Assembly: GCF_031760065.1 (NCBI RefSeq)
Contig: NZ_CP134500.1
Location: 372,001-436,000 of the forward strand
Origin: Streptomyces durocortorensis
GTDB taxonomy: Bacteria; Actinomycetota; Actinomycetes; Streptomycetales; Streptomycetaceae
Direction of reading: 5' to 3'
DNA length: 64,000 bases
Shown here: positions 8,140 to 16,068 of the stretch, piece by piece
Layout: each line of letters begins with the position of its first letter
How positions within the stretch are numbered: position 1 is the first letter of the stretch
Translations under genes and position numbers: made by a program
Notes under the pieces: model-generated
Database searches by the model: none
What the model was told of the DNA's origin: nothing
Seen by the model: the letters and a program-made list of their open reading frames with translations, nothing else

Positions 8140-9360
8140 TCACCATGTGACGGGCAGGGCGAGGGGGTAGCGCCAGATGGACGTCGTGTTCCACCCGATG
8201 GCCTCGGGCGACGCGTCGAGGCGCAGGCCGGGGAAGCGGGCCAGCAGGGTGGCGAAGGCGACCTCCAGCTCCATGACGGCGAGCGGCGCGCCGAGGCAGT
8301 GGTGGGCGCCCCAGCCGAACGTCATGTGCGGGATGGCGGGGCGGTCGGGGTCCAGCTCGTCGGGGCGGTCGAACTTGGCCGCGTCCCGGTTGGCCGTCAG
8401 ATACGACACGTGCACCACGTCGCCCGCCTTGATGGTGACCCCGCCGAGCTCCACGTCCTCGGTGGCGATGCGCGGGATGCCGACGCCCTTGCGGAAGGGG
8501 ATGTACCGCAGCAGCTCCTCCAGGGTGCGGGGCAGCCGCTCCGGTTCGGCCCGGAGGGGGTTCAGCAGTTCGGGGCGGGTCAGCAGGGTGTAGGCGATGT
8601 TGCCGAGCTGGTAGGTGGTGGTGTCCTGGCCGGTGATGAGCAGGACCATCGCCATGACGGTCAGTTCGTCGTCGTCGAGCAGTTCGGCGCCGTCCCGGGC
8701 GGTGGCCAGGGTACTGATGAGGTCCTGGCCCGGGGAGCGGCGCCGGTCGGCGGTCAGTTCGCCGAAGTAGCCGCGCAGTTCGGCCTTGGCACGGATGGCG
8801 TCCTCCCTGCCCGCGGCCCCGACGGTCATCATCGTCATGGCGTGTGCGCGGAGCCAGGGGCGGTCGGCCTCGGGGATGTCGAGCGCCTCGCAGATGGTGA
8901 TCAGCGGCAGCGGTGCGGCGACACGGGCCATGAAGTCGGCCGGGGAACCCGCGTCCGCCATCTCGTCGAGCAGCCGGTCCACGACGCGCTGGGTGCCGGG
9001 GCGCATCTGCTCGACGCGGCGCGGGGTGAAGCTCTTGGCGACCAGGCTGCGCAGTCGGCTACTGGCGGGCGGGTCCATGAGGTTGATGGACTCGGCCTGG
9101 ACGATCGGCTCCGGGGTCATCCGGGGGAAGTCACGGCCGAGGACGGCACCGCGGCTGAAGCGCCGGTCGGTGGTGACCGTCCGGACGTCCTCGTAGCGGG
9201 TGACGAGCCAGGCCTCGCCCTCTCCGTAGGCCATACGGATGCGGGACACCGGCTCCTCGGTCAGCAATTGCCTGAGCTGGGGGTCGAACTCCAATTGCTG
9301 CGCGTAGTCGAACGGGCAGCTCCGTACGGATTCCGTGTCCTTCACCGAGGTGTTCTCCAC
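8140..9360 (-). CDS. Cytochrome P450, CYP158A/P450-mel type
   Basis: A 406-residue soluble P450. Visible are the I-helix LITGQDTTTY (244-248), the K-helix EELLR (281-285) and the haem loop FGWGAHHCLG with Cys355. The N-terminus (SVRSCPFDYAQQLEFDP) is that of bacterial class I P450s close to CYP158A, which couple flaviolin phenolically into dimers and trimers. The start is GTG at 9360 with GGGAGA upstream. It is the first gene of a two-gene operon with rppA, 50 bp downstream. Redox partners are not encoded here. Confidence 0.9.
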   Translation of the reverse strand: MENTSVKDTESVRSCPFDYAQQLEFDPQLRQLLTEEPVSRIRMAYGEGEAWLVTRYEDVRTVTTDRRFSRGAVLGRDFPRMTPEPIVQAESINLMDPPASSRLRSLVAKSFTPRRVEQMRPGTQRVVDRLLDEMADAGSPADFMARVAAPLPLITICEALDIPEADRPWLRAHAMTMMTVGAAGREDAIRAKAELRGYFGELTADRRRSPGQDLISTLATARDGAELLDDDELTVMAMVLLITGQDTTTYQLGNIAYTLLTRPELLNPLRAEPERLPRTLEELLRYIPFRKGVGIPRIATEDVELGGVTIKAGDVVHVSYLTANRDAAKFDRPDELDPDRPAIPHMTFGWGAHHCLGAPLAVMELEVAFATLLARFPGLRLDASPEAIGWNTTSIWRYPLALPVTW

Positions 9361-9811
9361 CGAGGTTCTCCCAATGACCGCTTCGAGAATGGGGCGTGCC
9401 GGATCCGGGCCCGGGACCAGACCTCCCCTGTGTCCCCCATCGGGTCTCGAAACATGTCAGTCACCCTCCGCAGTGAACCCGATCAGCGGGGGCGCACGCT
9501 CCGGCGCTCAGGCGGTGGTCACCTGGGCCTTCACGTGGTGGCGGCCGGTCCACGGCGGGGGTGATCGTCCAGATCCGGTCACCGGCCACCACGGTGGCCC
9601 CCTCCGCCCCGGGCGCACGCCCGGGGCACACGCCTCTGCCCCGCCCCCGGGCCTGCCTCGCCCGGAGGTTTGCGCGGTGATCATTCCATCGTTCAGGTGA
9701 AGCGGCCCGGGCTTCCTCGTGCCCGGCACCCGTCGGGGCCGACAGTGGGCGGGCGGACCGGGCACCTGACTCCGGTCGCAGCGCACAGTCGCGGAGAAAG
9801 GTGACGGATTC
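9361..9811. other. Divergent intergenic region, P450 / EF-hand genes
   Basis: 451 bp without a supportable gene; open frames here are antisense or out-of-frame shadows of the neighbours. It must hold both divergent promoters. A perfect 9-bp inverted repeat, CCCCGGGCG (9607-9615) and CGCCCGGGG (9618-9626), could form a tight hairpin. No clear -10/-35 pair stands out. Confidence 0.6.
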
Positions 9812-10345
9812 ATGAGCACTGAGGCCACCAGGCGCGTCGCACTCGTCTTCTCCCTGCTCGACGCCAACGCCAACGGCGTGCTGGAAGCGGACGACTTCGA
9901 CCTCATGGCCGACCGCGTCGTGCGGGAGGCACACGGCTCGGACCCGGCGGCGAAGGACGCGATGCGCGCGGCGTTCCGCCGGTACTGGACGACCTTGCGC
10001 ACGGAACTCGACGCCAACGGCGACGGGGAGATCAGCTTCGAGGAGTACACCGCCTGCGTACTGTCGCCGGAGCGGTTCGACGCGACCATCGGCGTGTTCG
10101 CGGAGGCGCTCGCCGCGCTCGGGGACCCGGACGGCGACGGCCTGATCGAGCGGCCGCTCTTCGTCGCGCTGATGGCCGCCATCGGCTTCGAGCCCGCGAA
10201 CACCGACGCGCTCTTCGACGCCTTCGAGCCCTCCGACGGGGACCGCATCCGGGTGGAGACCTGGGTCGAGGGAATCAAGGACTACTACGCCCCCGACAAG
10301 GCCGGTATCCCCGGGGACCACCTGGTCGTCGGCACCCCCGTCTGA
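9812..10345 (+). CDS. EF-hand calcium-binding protein (calerythrin-like)
   Basis: A 177-residue cytosolic protein with four EF-hand positions: DANANGVLEADDF (loop 1, canonical), DANGDGEISFEEY (loop 2, canonical), DPDGDGLIERPLF (loop 3, canonical D.D.D start) and a degenerate fourth (EPSDGDRIRVETW). Length and spacing match the calerythrin/sarcoplasmic-binding type known in actinomycetes, which probably buffer or sense calcium. GAGAAAGGTG precedes the ATG. It stands 35 bp before the isopropylmalate-dehydrogenase-like gene on the same strand, so it may be the first gene of that operon. Confidence 0.92.
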   Translation: MSTEATRRVALVFSLLDANANGVLEADDFDLMADRVVREAHGSDPAAKDAMRAAFRRYWTTLRTELDANGDGEISFEEYTACVLSPERFDATIGVFAEALAALGDPDGDGLIERPLFVALMAAIGFEPANTDALFDAFEPSDGDRIRVETWVEGIKDYYAPDKAGIPGDHLVVGTPV

Positions 10346-10380
10346 CCCGCCGCCCCCGCAACGACGACGAAGGAGCATGG

Positions 10381-11481
10381 TTGAAACCGGTCATCGGGCT
10401 CGCGGTCGGCCGCGGGACGGGTACGGAAGTGGCCGCCGTCTTCGAACGGGTGCTGGGCGCACTGGCCCGGCTCCACGGGACGGAGATCGGCGTGCTGCGC
10501 TCGCCCCGCACCTACCACTCGTACGTATCGCTCAGGGCGGAGGGGGGCGTGGAGGCGGTTCGCCGGCTCACGGAGGAGGACGCCGGGCACTACGAGGACT
10601 TCTGCCGCACGCAGGCCGCACTCGGCACCCGGGCGGTCTTCCGCACGGCGATCAACGCGCAGTCCCTCTACCTCGTGCGGCAACGGCTCCAGGCCGTGAA
10701 GGTGGACGCCCTGCCCCTCGGGGACGGGTCGTCGTCGCTGCTGCTGGTCCGCGATCAGGCGCAGGGCTTCTACACCGGTGAGAACCACCATCTGGACGGT
10801 GTGGTCCGCCGGACCATGGAATTCGGCCGCGATCTCACCGAGAAGGTGCTCTCCTACGCGGTGGAGCGGGCCTGGCGGCAGTGGCCCGACGCGGGTCCGG
10901 CGCGGGTCGTCATGGCGTACAAGTTCCATCTGCTGGACGGTGTGCTGGATTCCTGGGTCACGGACATCGCCGCCCGGTACGACGTACCGGTGGGGCTGTT
11001 CCAGCCGGACACGGTCAACCGCAACCTGATCGCCCACGGGCTCGGGGACCGCACGGTCGTCGTCGCGGGCAACGAGTGGGCCGACATCATGCACGTCGTC
11101 CTGCTGGACCGGTTCGGCTCGGACCGGCAGGAGAACCGCTGCACGGAGAACGTCCATCTCCATCCCGACGTGCACGGGCTGACCGAGTACCAGACGGTCC
11201 ACGGCTCCGCGGACGACCTGGAGGGGCTGGACCGGGTCAATCCGGTGGCGACCGTACGGGCAGCCGCGGCGATCGCACAGCGGTACGGCGGCTGCGAGGG
11301 CGCGGTGGGCGAGGCCGAACGAGCGCTCGCCCTGCTCGCGGAGCGGGGCGTCGGCACGCCGGACGTCGGCGGGCGGCACTCCACCACCGCGGTGGTTGAC
11401 GCCCTGCTGGAGGCACTGGATTGCCAACAGCCCGTGTGGAAGACCCCGTTGGCCATGTCCGTACGGGCCGACGCCTCATGA
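10381..11481 (+). CDS. Isocitrate/isopropylmalate dehydrogenase-family enzyme
   Basis: A 366-residue NAD(P)-dependent beta-hydroxyacid oxidative decarboxylase-like protein. Family marks are the N-terminal GLAVGRGTGTEV (GDG.G.E equivalent), the Lys/Asp region AYKFHLLDGVLDSWVTDIA, and the C-terminal YQTVHGSADDLEGLDRVNP, which matches the HGSAPDIAG..ANP cofactor signature. The canonical substrate-binding arginine region is not obvious, so the substrate may differ from isopropylmalate or isocitrate. The start is TTG at 10381, 5 nt after AAGGAG; an out-of-frame ATG at 10377 overlaps it. The stop overlaps the next start (ATGA). Confidence 0.8.
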   Translation: MKPVIGLAVGRGTGTEVAAVFERVLGALARLHGTEIGVLRSPRTYHSYVSLRAEGGVEAVRRLTEEDAGHYEDFCRTQAALGTRAVFRTAINAQSLYLVRQRLQAVKVDALPLGDGSSSLLLVRDQAQGFYTGENHHLDGVVRRTMEFGRDLTEKVLSYAVERAWRQWPDAGPARVVMAYKFHLLDGVLDSWVTDIAARYDVPVGLFQPDTVNRNLIAHGLGDRTVVVAGNEWADIMHVVLLDRFGSDRQENRCTENVHLHPDVHGLTEYQTVHGSADDLEGLDRVNPVATVRAAAAIAQRYGGCEGAVGEAERALALLAERGVGTPDVGGRHSTTAVVDALLEALDCQQPVWKTPLAMSVRADAS

Positions 11482-12143
11482 GCGCGCCGGGCGGGACCGC
11501 GCTGATCGTCGTCGATCTCCAGAACGACTTCTGCGCGGGCCCGCTCGCCGCGTCCCGCTACCCGGGCGATCCGGCCCGGCTGGAGCGGGTCACCGCGAAC
11601 GCCGCCCGGGCGGTCGCGGCCGCCCGGGCCTCGGGCACGGAGGTGGTCCACGTCCGCTTCCTCGGGGACGCCCGCTTCCAGGGCCCGGGCTGGCGGCGGC
11701 GGGACGAGGTGCTCGGGAAGCGGCCGAAGTGCCTGGAGGGCTCCTGGGGTGCGGAGTTCGCCGACGGGGTGGAACCGGGGCCGGGCGAGGCGGTGTTCAC
11801 CAAACGTGCCTGCTTCGACGCGTTCCTGAGCGACGGCTTCGAGCAGCACCTCCTCGACCGGGGTGCGGACCATCTCGTGTTCGTCGGGCTGTTCGCGGAC
11901 GTCTGCGTGGACTCGACGGCCCGCACAGCGTTCCAGAAGGGCTTCCAGGTGACGGTGTTGCGCGACTGCACCACCGCGCTGCACCTCACCGACGAACAGA
12001 TCCTGAGCTTCATGGCCCGCCTGTACGGGGCCCGGGTCACCACCGGCGACCAGGTCGAGGTGTGGTCGCGCAGCCCCGGGGAGGAGGACCTGTGCCCGAC
12101 ACCGCCCGGCAGGACAGCGGCGTCACCGGAGGCGTCGGGCTGA
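11478..12143 (+). CDS. Isochorismatase-family cysteine hydrolase
   Basis: A 221-residue enzyme of the isochorismatase/nicotinamidase fold. The probable triad is Asp in IVVDLQNDF, Lys in AVFTKRACFD, and Cys in VGLFADVCVDSTA. Members hydrolyse amides, carbamates or enol ethers; the exact substrate cannot be read. ATG at 11478 overlaps the preceding TGA by 4 nt. The 3' end overlaps the methyltransferase start by 52 nt, so the three genes are coupled. The context suggests a dedicated small-molecule pathway rather than general metabolism. Confidence 0.85.
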   Translation: MSAPGGTALIVVDLQNDFCAGPLAASRYPGDPARLERVTANAARAVAAARASGTEVVHVRFLGDARFQGPGWRRRDEVLGKRPKCLEGSWGAEFADGVEPGPGEAVFTKRACFDAFLSDGFEQHLLDRGADHLVFVGLFADVCVDSTARTAFQKGFQVTVLRDCTTALHLTDEQILSFMARLYGARVTTGDQVEVWSRSPGEEDLCPTPPGRTAASPEASG

Positions 12144-12997
12144 CCGCGCTGATGGTGGCCGCCGCCCGGGCGGTGGAGACCCACCGCCCCGACGCCCTGG
12201 CCCGGGATGCCTACGCCGAGCACTTCGTACGGGCGGCCCGGCCGTCCGCGCGGTGGCCGGTGCGGCCGGACCAGGTGCCGGACGGGGACGCCGATCCGCT
12301 GTGGGGGCGGCTGGGACGCTACTTCGGGCTGCGGACCCGGGTCCTCGACGACTTCCTGCTCCGGCAGACGTACGGCGGCGTCCGGCAGGTCGTGCTGCTC
12401 GGGGCCGGTCTGGACACCCGGGCGCTGCGCCTGGACTGGCCGCCCGGCTGCACGGTCTTCGAGATCGACCAAGAGGAGGTCCTGGCGTTCAAGAGGGCGG
12501 TCCTCGACGGACTGGCAAGAGAGCGGCGCACCACCCGTGCCACCCGCGTCACGATCGCCGCCGATCTGCGCCTCGACTGGGTCGGGGCCCTCACCGGGGC
12601 GGGATTCGACCCGGCCGCGCCCGCGGCCTGGCTGGCGGAGGGGCTGCTGCTCTACCTTCCCGGGGCCGCCGAGCGGCGGCTCGTCGCCACGGTGGACGCG
12701 CTCGGCGCGGCGGGCAGCGCGCTCGCGTACGAGGCGAAGCTCGGCATCGAGTCCGCGGCCGTCCGCGACAGCCCGGTCTACGCGGCGGCGAAGGAGCGCA
12801 TCGGCGTCGATCTGCTCGCCCTGTTCGACGGGGAGCCCCGGCCGGACTCGGCCGCGGACCTGGCCGGGCGGGGCTGGTCCACGACGGTCCACACCCCCTT
12901 CCACTTCACCCGCCGCCATGGGCGCGGCCCCCTGCCGGAGCGCCGTGACGCGCTGGCGGCCAACCGGTGGGTGTTCGCGCACAGGCCCCGGGGCTGA
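12092..12997 (+). CDS. SAM-dependent methyltransferase, TIGR00027/LCMT-like
   Basis: A 301-residue methyltransferase. The family opening VGLTALMVAAARAVE, the SAM loop VVLLGAGLDTRALRL, the acidic EIDQEE after strand 2 and WLAEGLLLYLPG are characteristic of the PF04072/TIGR00027 group, usually O-methyltransferases for carboxyl or hydroxyl groups in actinomycetes. GTG at 12092 is chosen because GAGGAGG lies 4 nt upstream. It overlaps the isochorismatase-like gene by 52 nt in another frame. It is convergent with the thioesterase gene, 12 nt away. Confidence 0.85.
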   Translation: MPDTARQDSGVTGGVGLTALMVAAARAVETHRPDALARDAYAEHFVRAARPSARWPVRPDQVPDGDADPLWGRLGRYFGLRTRVLDDFLLRQTYGGVRQVVLLGAGLDTRALRLDWPPGCTVFEIDQEEVLAFKRAVLDGLARERRTTRATRVTIAADLRLDWVGALTGAGFDPAAPAAWLAEGLLLYLPGAAERRLVATVDALGAAGSALAYEAKLGIESAAVRDSPVYAAAKERIGVDLLALFDGEPRPDSAADLAGRGWSTTVHTPFHFTRRHGRGPLPERRDALAANRWVFAHRPRG

Positions 12998-13009
12998 GAC
13001 GGCCCGGGG

Positions 13010-13426
13010 TCAGCCGGTGAGCAGGCCGGGGCTGCCCGCCAGGGCGGAGAGGCGGCCCCGCGGGTCCGGGACGAGCCGGCGTTCGGTCAGATCCAGAACG
13101 CCGGCCACTCCGGTGATCTCGGCGGCCACCGTGCCGTCCTCCTTGATGATCTGCTGCTCCAGGGTGAACGTCTTGCCCGTGCCGTAGTCGAACCGGCAGG
13201 TGACCCGCACCCGCTCGCCGCCCCGCAGCTCACGGCGGTACTTGACGGTGACCTCCAGCTGCACCGGCCCGATCCCGTCGGCCAGAAGCTTCTCCTGGGG
13301 CAGTCCGGCGGCCCGCAGCAGCTCCCAGCGGGCGTGTTCGGCGTACTGGAGGTAGACGGCCTGGTTCAGGTGGCCCTGGGTGTCGAGTTCGTAGCCGCGC
13401 ACGGTCACATCAACGGAGAAGGTCAT
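13010..13426 (-). CDS. 4HBT-type acyl-CoA thioesterase
   Basis: A 138-residue hotdog-fold protein. The N-terminal ELDTQGHLNQAVYLQYAEHARW matches the 4-hydroxybenzoyl-CoA thioesterase pattern, with the catalytic Asp in place (YELDTQGHLN). The rest is strand-rich with a central TVKYRRELRGGERVRV. It probably hydrolyses an acyl-CoA or ACP thioester. It is convergent with the three-gene methyltransferase operon and divergent from the FHA-ABC gene, so any link to the former is uncertain. No Shine-Dalgarno is evident before the ATG. Confidence 0.85.
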   Translation of the reverse strand: MTFSVDVTVRGYELDTQGHLNQAVYLQYAEHARWELLRAAGLPQEKLLADGIGPVQLEVTVKYRRELRGGERVRVTCRFDYGTGKTFTLEQQIIKEDGTVAAEITGVAGVLDLTERRLVPDPRGRLSALAGSPGLLTG

Positions 13427-13491
13427 GACCGTGCGAACGCCCGAGCGCGGCGGGGCATTCCGGTTCGGCCGCGAAGTGGGCCCGACCGGCC

Positions 13492-13601
13492 GGACCGGCA
13501 GGTTCGGCAGGTTCGGCAGGTTCGGCAGGCCGATGATCCAGCGGCTGGCCCAGGAAGTCCGGCTCCGCGAGGCGGCGGGCGGCGGGCGGCGGGCGGCGGG
13601 C
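13492..13601. repeat. Two short tandem repeats upstream of the FHA-ABC gene
   Basis: 13492-13527 holds four 9-bp units, three exact (GGTTCGGCA) and a first variant (GGACCGGCA). 13574-13601 holds four exact copies of GGCGGGC. Both lie in the 269-bp gap between the thioesterase and FHA-ABC genes, just before an A+T-rich promoter-like patch. They may be replication-slippage products or protein-binding arrays. Confidence 0.7.
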
Positions 13602-13682
13602 AGGTCATCCTCGCCACCGTGCCGCGCTGGGCAGATCCGACGGTCGAGCCGTCGGCGGCGGGCGCTAATCGTTACGTATCGG

Positions 13683-13688
13683 TAGAAT
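13683..13688 (+). promoter_or_regulatory. -10 element TAGAAT placed for a leaderless FHA-ABC mRNA
   Basis: TAGAAT ends 7 nt before the ATG at 13696, and the intervening TTCGGGC has no Shine-Dalgarno. Transcription would begin at or next to the A of the start codon. The surrounding TAATCGTTACGTATCGG is locally A+T-rich. No convincing -35 is seen. Confidence 0.5.
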
Positions 13689-13695
13689 TTCGGGC

Positions 13696-16059
13696 ATGGG
13701 AGAGCGGCCTGCGACCCCGACTGCGCCCGAACTCGTACTGGAGACGGATCTCGGCTCCACGGTGATGAGTCCGAGCCGGGACTACCATGTCGGGCGCGAC
13801 CCCGAGAGCGACATCGTCATCGACGACATCCGGGTCTCCTGGCACCACGCGATCCTGCGCCCCGACGCCGACCACTGGACGCTGGAGGACGAGGACAGCA
13901 CCAACGGCACGTACACCGACGGCCACCGCGTTCACGCGTCGGACGTCGGCGCGGGCAGCGTCATCCGCTTCGGCAGTCCGAGCGACGGGCCGCGTGCCGT
14001 GCTGGTCGGACGGGAGCCGCCCGTCCCGGCGGTCGCCCGGGACCGGCCGTCGGCCGTCTCGATGCCCGCGGCGACCGGCACGTTCCGCCAGCCGACCACC
14101 GTACGCCCGCTGCCCGCGAAGACCCTGCGGATCGGCCGCGACGCGGGCAACGACCTCGTCATCGACGACCTCGTGGTCTCCCGGCACCACGCCGAACTGC
14201 GGGCGCTCGCCGACGGCCGTCACGAGATCGTCGACCTCGGCAGCCACAACGGAACCTTCCTCAACGGCCAGCCGGTGGCGCGCGGACCCGTCGGCCCCGG
14301 GGACATCGTCGGCATCGGCCACTCCGCGTTCTGCCTGGTCGGGGACGTCCTCCAGGAGTTCGTGGACACCGGTGAGGTGTCGCTGGACGTACAGGATCTG
14401 GCGGTCACGGTCGGCCGGGCGGGCAAGGGCGTCAAGACCCTGCTGGACGGCGTCTCGTTCCCCGTCGGCGAGAAGTGCCTCCTGGGCGTGGTGGGGCCCA
14501 GCGGCGCCGGGAAGTCGACCCTGCTTAACGCGCTCACCGGGCTGCGCCCCGCCAACAGCGGCACCGTGCTCTACGACGGCCGCGACCTCTACCGCGACTT
14601 CGCCGAGCTGCGCCAGCGCATCGGGCTCGTCCCGCAGGACGACATCCTGCACTCCCAGCTGACCGTGCGTAAGGCCCTCGGTTACGCCGCCGAACTCCGC
14701 TTCCCGCAGGACACCGCGAAGGCGGAGCGGCAGGCACGGGTCACCGAAGTGATCCAGGAACTCGGCCTCGGACAGCGCGCCGACCAGCCGATCCACTCCC
14801 TGTCCGGCGGCCAGCGCAAGCGGGTGAGCGTGGCTCTGGAGCTGCTCACCAAGCCCTCGCTGCTCTTCCTCGACGAACCGACCTCCGGACTCGACCCCGG
14901 CATGGACCGTTCCGTCATGCACATGCTGCGCGGGCTGGCCGACGACGGCCGTACGGTCATCGTGGTCACGCACAGCGTGCTCAGCCTGGAGGTGTGCGAC
15001 CGACTGCTCGTCCTCGCGCCGGGCGGCCGCATCGCCTACTACGGCCCCCCGGAGGACGCCCTCGCCTTCTTCGGCTTCGAGGAGTGGCCGGAGGCCTTCG
15101 AGGCGTTCGAGAACGACCGCGACCGGGACTGGGCGACCACCTACGCGGGCTCGCCCTTCCACCGGCAGTACATCGTGGGCGCCTCGGCCCAGCCCCATCT
15201 GCCCCCGGCCGCGCCCGGGGCGCTGGTGGCACCGCCCCCCAAGACCCGTAACTGGGGTGCGCAGTTGCACACCCTCGTCCGCCGTTACGCCGCCGCCCTC
15301 AGCGCGGACCGGACGTTCCTGATCATCATGATCGCGCTGCCCTTCGTCATGGGCGCGATGGCCCGAGCGCTGGCGGGCAGCCGGCTCACCCAGGAGACGG
15401 CGATGAACGCCCTGCTCATCCTGTGCGTGGGTGGCGTGCTGACCGGCGCGGCCAACGCCGTACGGGAGTTGGTCAAGGAACGGGTGATCTACCAGCGGGA
15501 ACGTGCGGTCGGCCTGTCCAGATCCGCCTATCTGATGTCGAAGATCGTGGTGCTGGGGACCGTCACCGTCCTCCAGGCCGTCGTGCTGACCCTGGTCGGT
15601 CTGGTGGGCGTCGATCTCAACGCGCCGGGCGGCGAAGGGGTCTTCCTGCCACCCCTGGTGGAGATCACGCTGGCCGTCGCCCTGCTGTCGTTCACCGCGA
15701 TGATGCTCGGTCTGCTGGTGTCCGCGCTGGTTCGCAAGGAGGAGGTGACGATGCCGTTGCTCGTCCTCCTCGCGATCGTCCAGGTCGTCTTCTGCGGCGC
15801 CCTCCTCAAGCTGCACGGGGTCCCCGGGGTGGAGCAGCTGTCCTGGCTGGTGCCCTCGCGGTGGGCGCTCGGCGCGATGGCCGGGACGATCGATCTGGCG
15901 CGGATCGTGCCGGGCGAGCTGACGTCCGACCCCCTCTTCGGGCACTCCGCAGGGGTCTGGCTGCTCAACATGGGCATGCTGGCCGTCCTCTCGCTCGTCT
16001 TCGGATACGTGGTCGCGAAACTGCTGAGGCGGCACGAGCCCGCGGTCATGCGGAAGTGA
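13696..16059 (+). CDS. FHA-FHA-ABCG-type ABC transporter (fused ATPase and permease)
   Basis: A 787-residue fusion. FHA 1 spans about 25-100 (GR at 33-34, SWHH 48-51, STNG 68-71) and FHA 2 about 140-215 (GR 147-148, SRHH 162-165, SHNG 183-186); both keep the Ser/Arg and Asn residues used to bind phosphothreonine. The ABC ATPase follows: Walker A GPSGAGKS (267-274), signature LSGGQRKRV, Walker B LLFLDEPTSGLDPG. About six ABCG-like membrane helices lie after residue 530. It shares an operon with a TRVV-repeat protein and a Ser/Thr kinase, so transport is probably gated by phosphorylation. Substrate unknown. Confidence 0.92.
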   Translation: MGERPATPTAPELVLETDLGSTVMSPSRDYHVGRDPESDIVIDDIRVSWHHAILRPDADHWTLEDEDSTNGTYTDGHRVHASDVGAGSVIRFGSPSDGPRAVLVGREPPVPAVARDRPSAVSMPAATGTFRQPTTVRPLPAKTLRIGRDAGNDLVIDDLVVSRHHAELRALADGRHEIVDLGSHNGTFLNGQPVARGPVGPGDIVGIGHSAFCLVGDVLQEFVDTGEVSLDVQDLAVTVGRAGKGVKTLLDGVSFPVGEKCLLGVVGPSGAGKSTLLNALTGLRPANSGTVLYDGRDLYRDFAELRQRIGLVPQDDILHSQLTVRKALGYAAELRFPQDTAKAERQARVTEVIQELGLGQRADQPIHSLSGGQRKRVSVALELLTKPSLLFLDEPTSGLDPGMDRSVMHMLRGLADDGRTVIVVTHSVLSLEVCDRLLVLAPGGRIAYYGPPEDALAFFGFEEWPEAFEAFENDRDRDWATTYAGSPFHRQYIVGASAQPHLPPAAPGALVAPPPKTRNWGAQLHTLVRRYAAALSADRTFLIIMIALPFVMGAMARALAGSRLTQETAMNALLILCVGGVLTGAANAVRELVKERVIYQRERAVGLSRSAYLMSKIVVLGTVTVLQAVVLTLVGLVGVDLNAPGGEGVFLPPLVEITLAVALLSFTAMMLGLLVSALVRKEEVTMPLLVLLAIVQVVFCGALLKLHGVPGVEQLSWLVPSRWALGAMAGTIDLARIVPGELTSDPLFGHSAGVWLLNMGMLAVLSLVFGYVVAKLLRRHEPAVMRK

Positions 16060-16068
16060 GGCGGTTCC

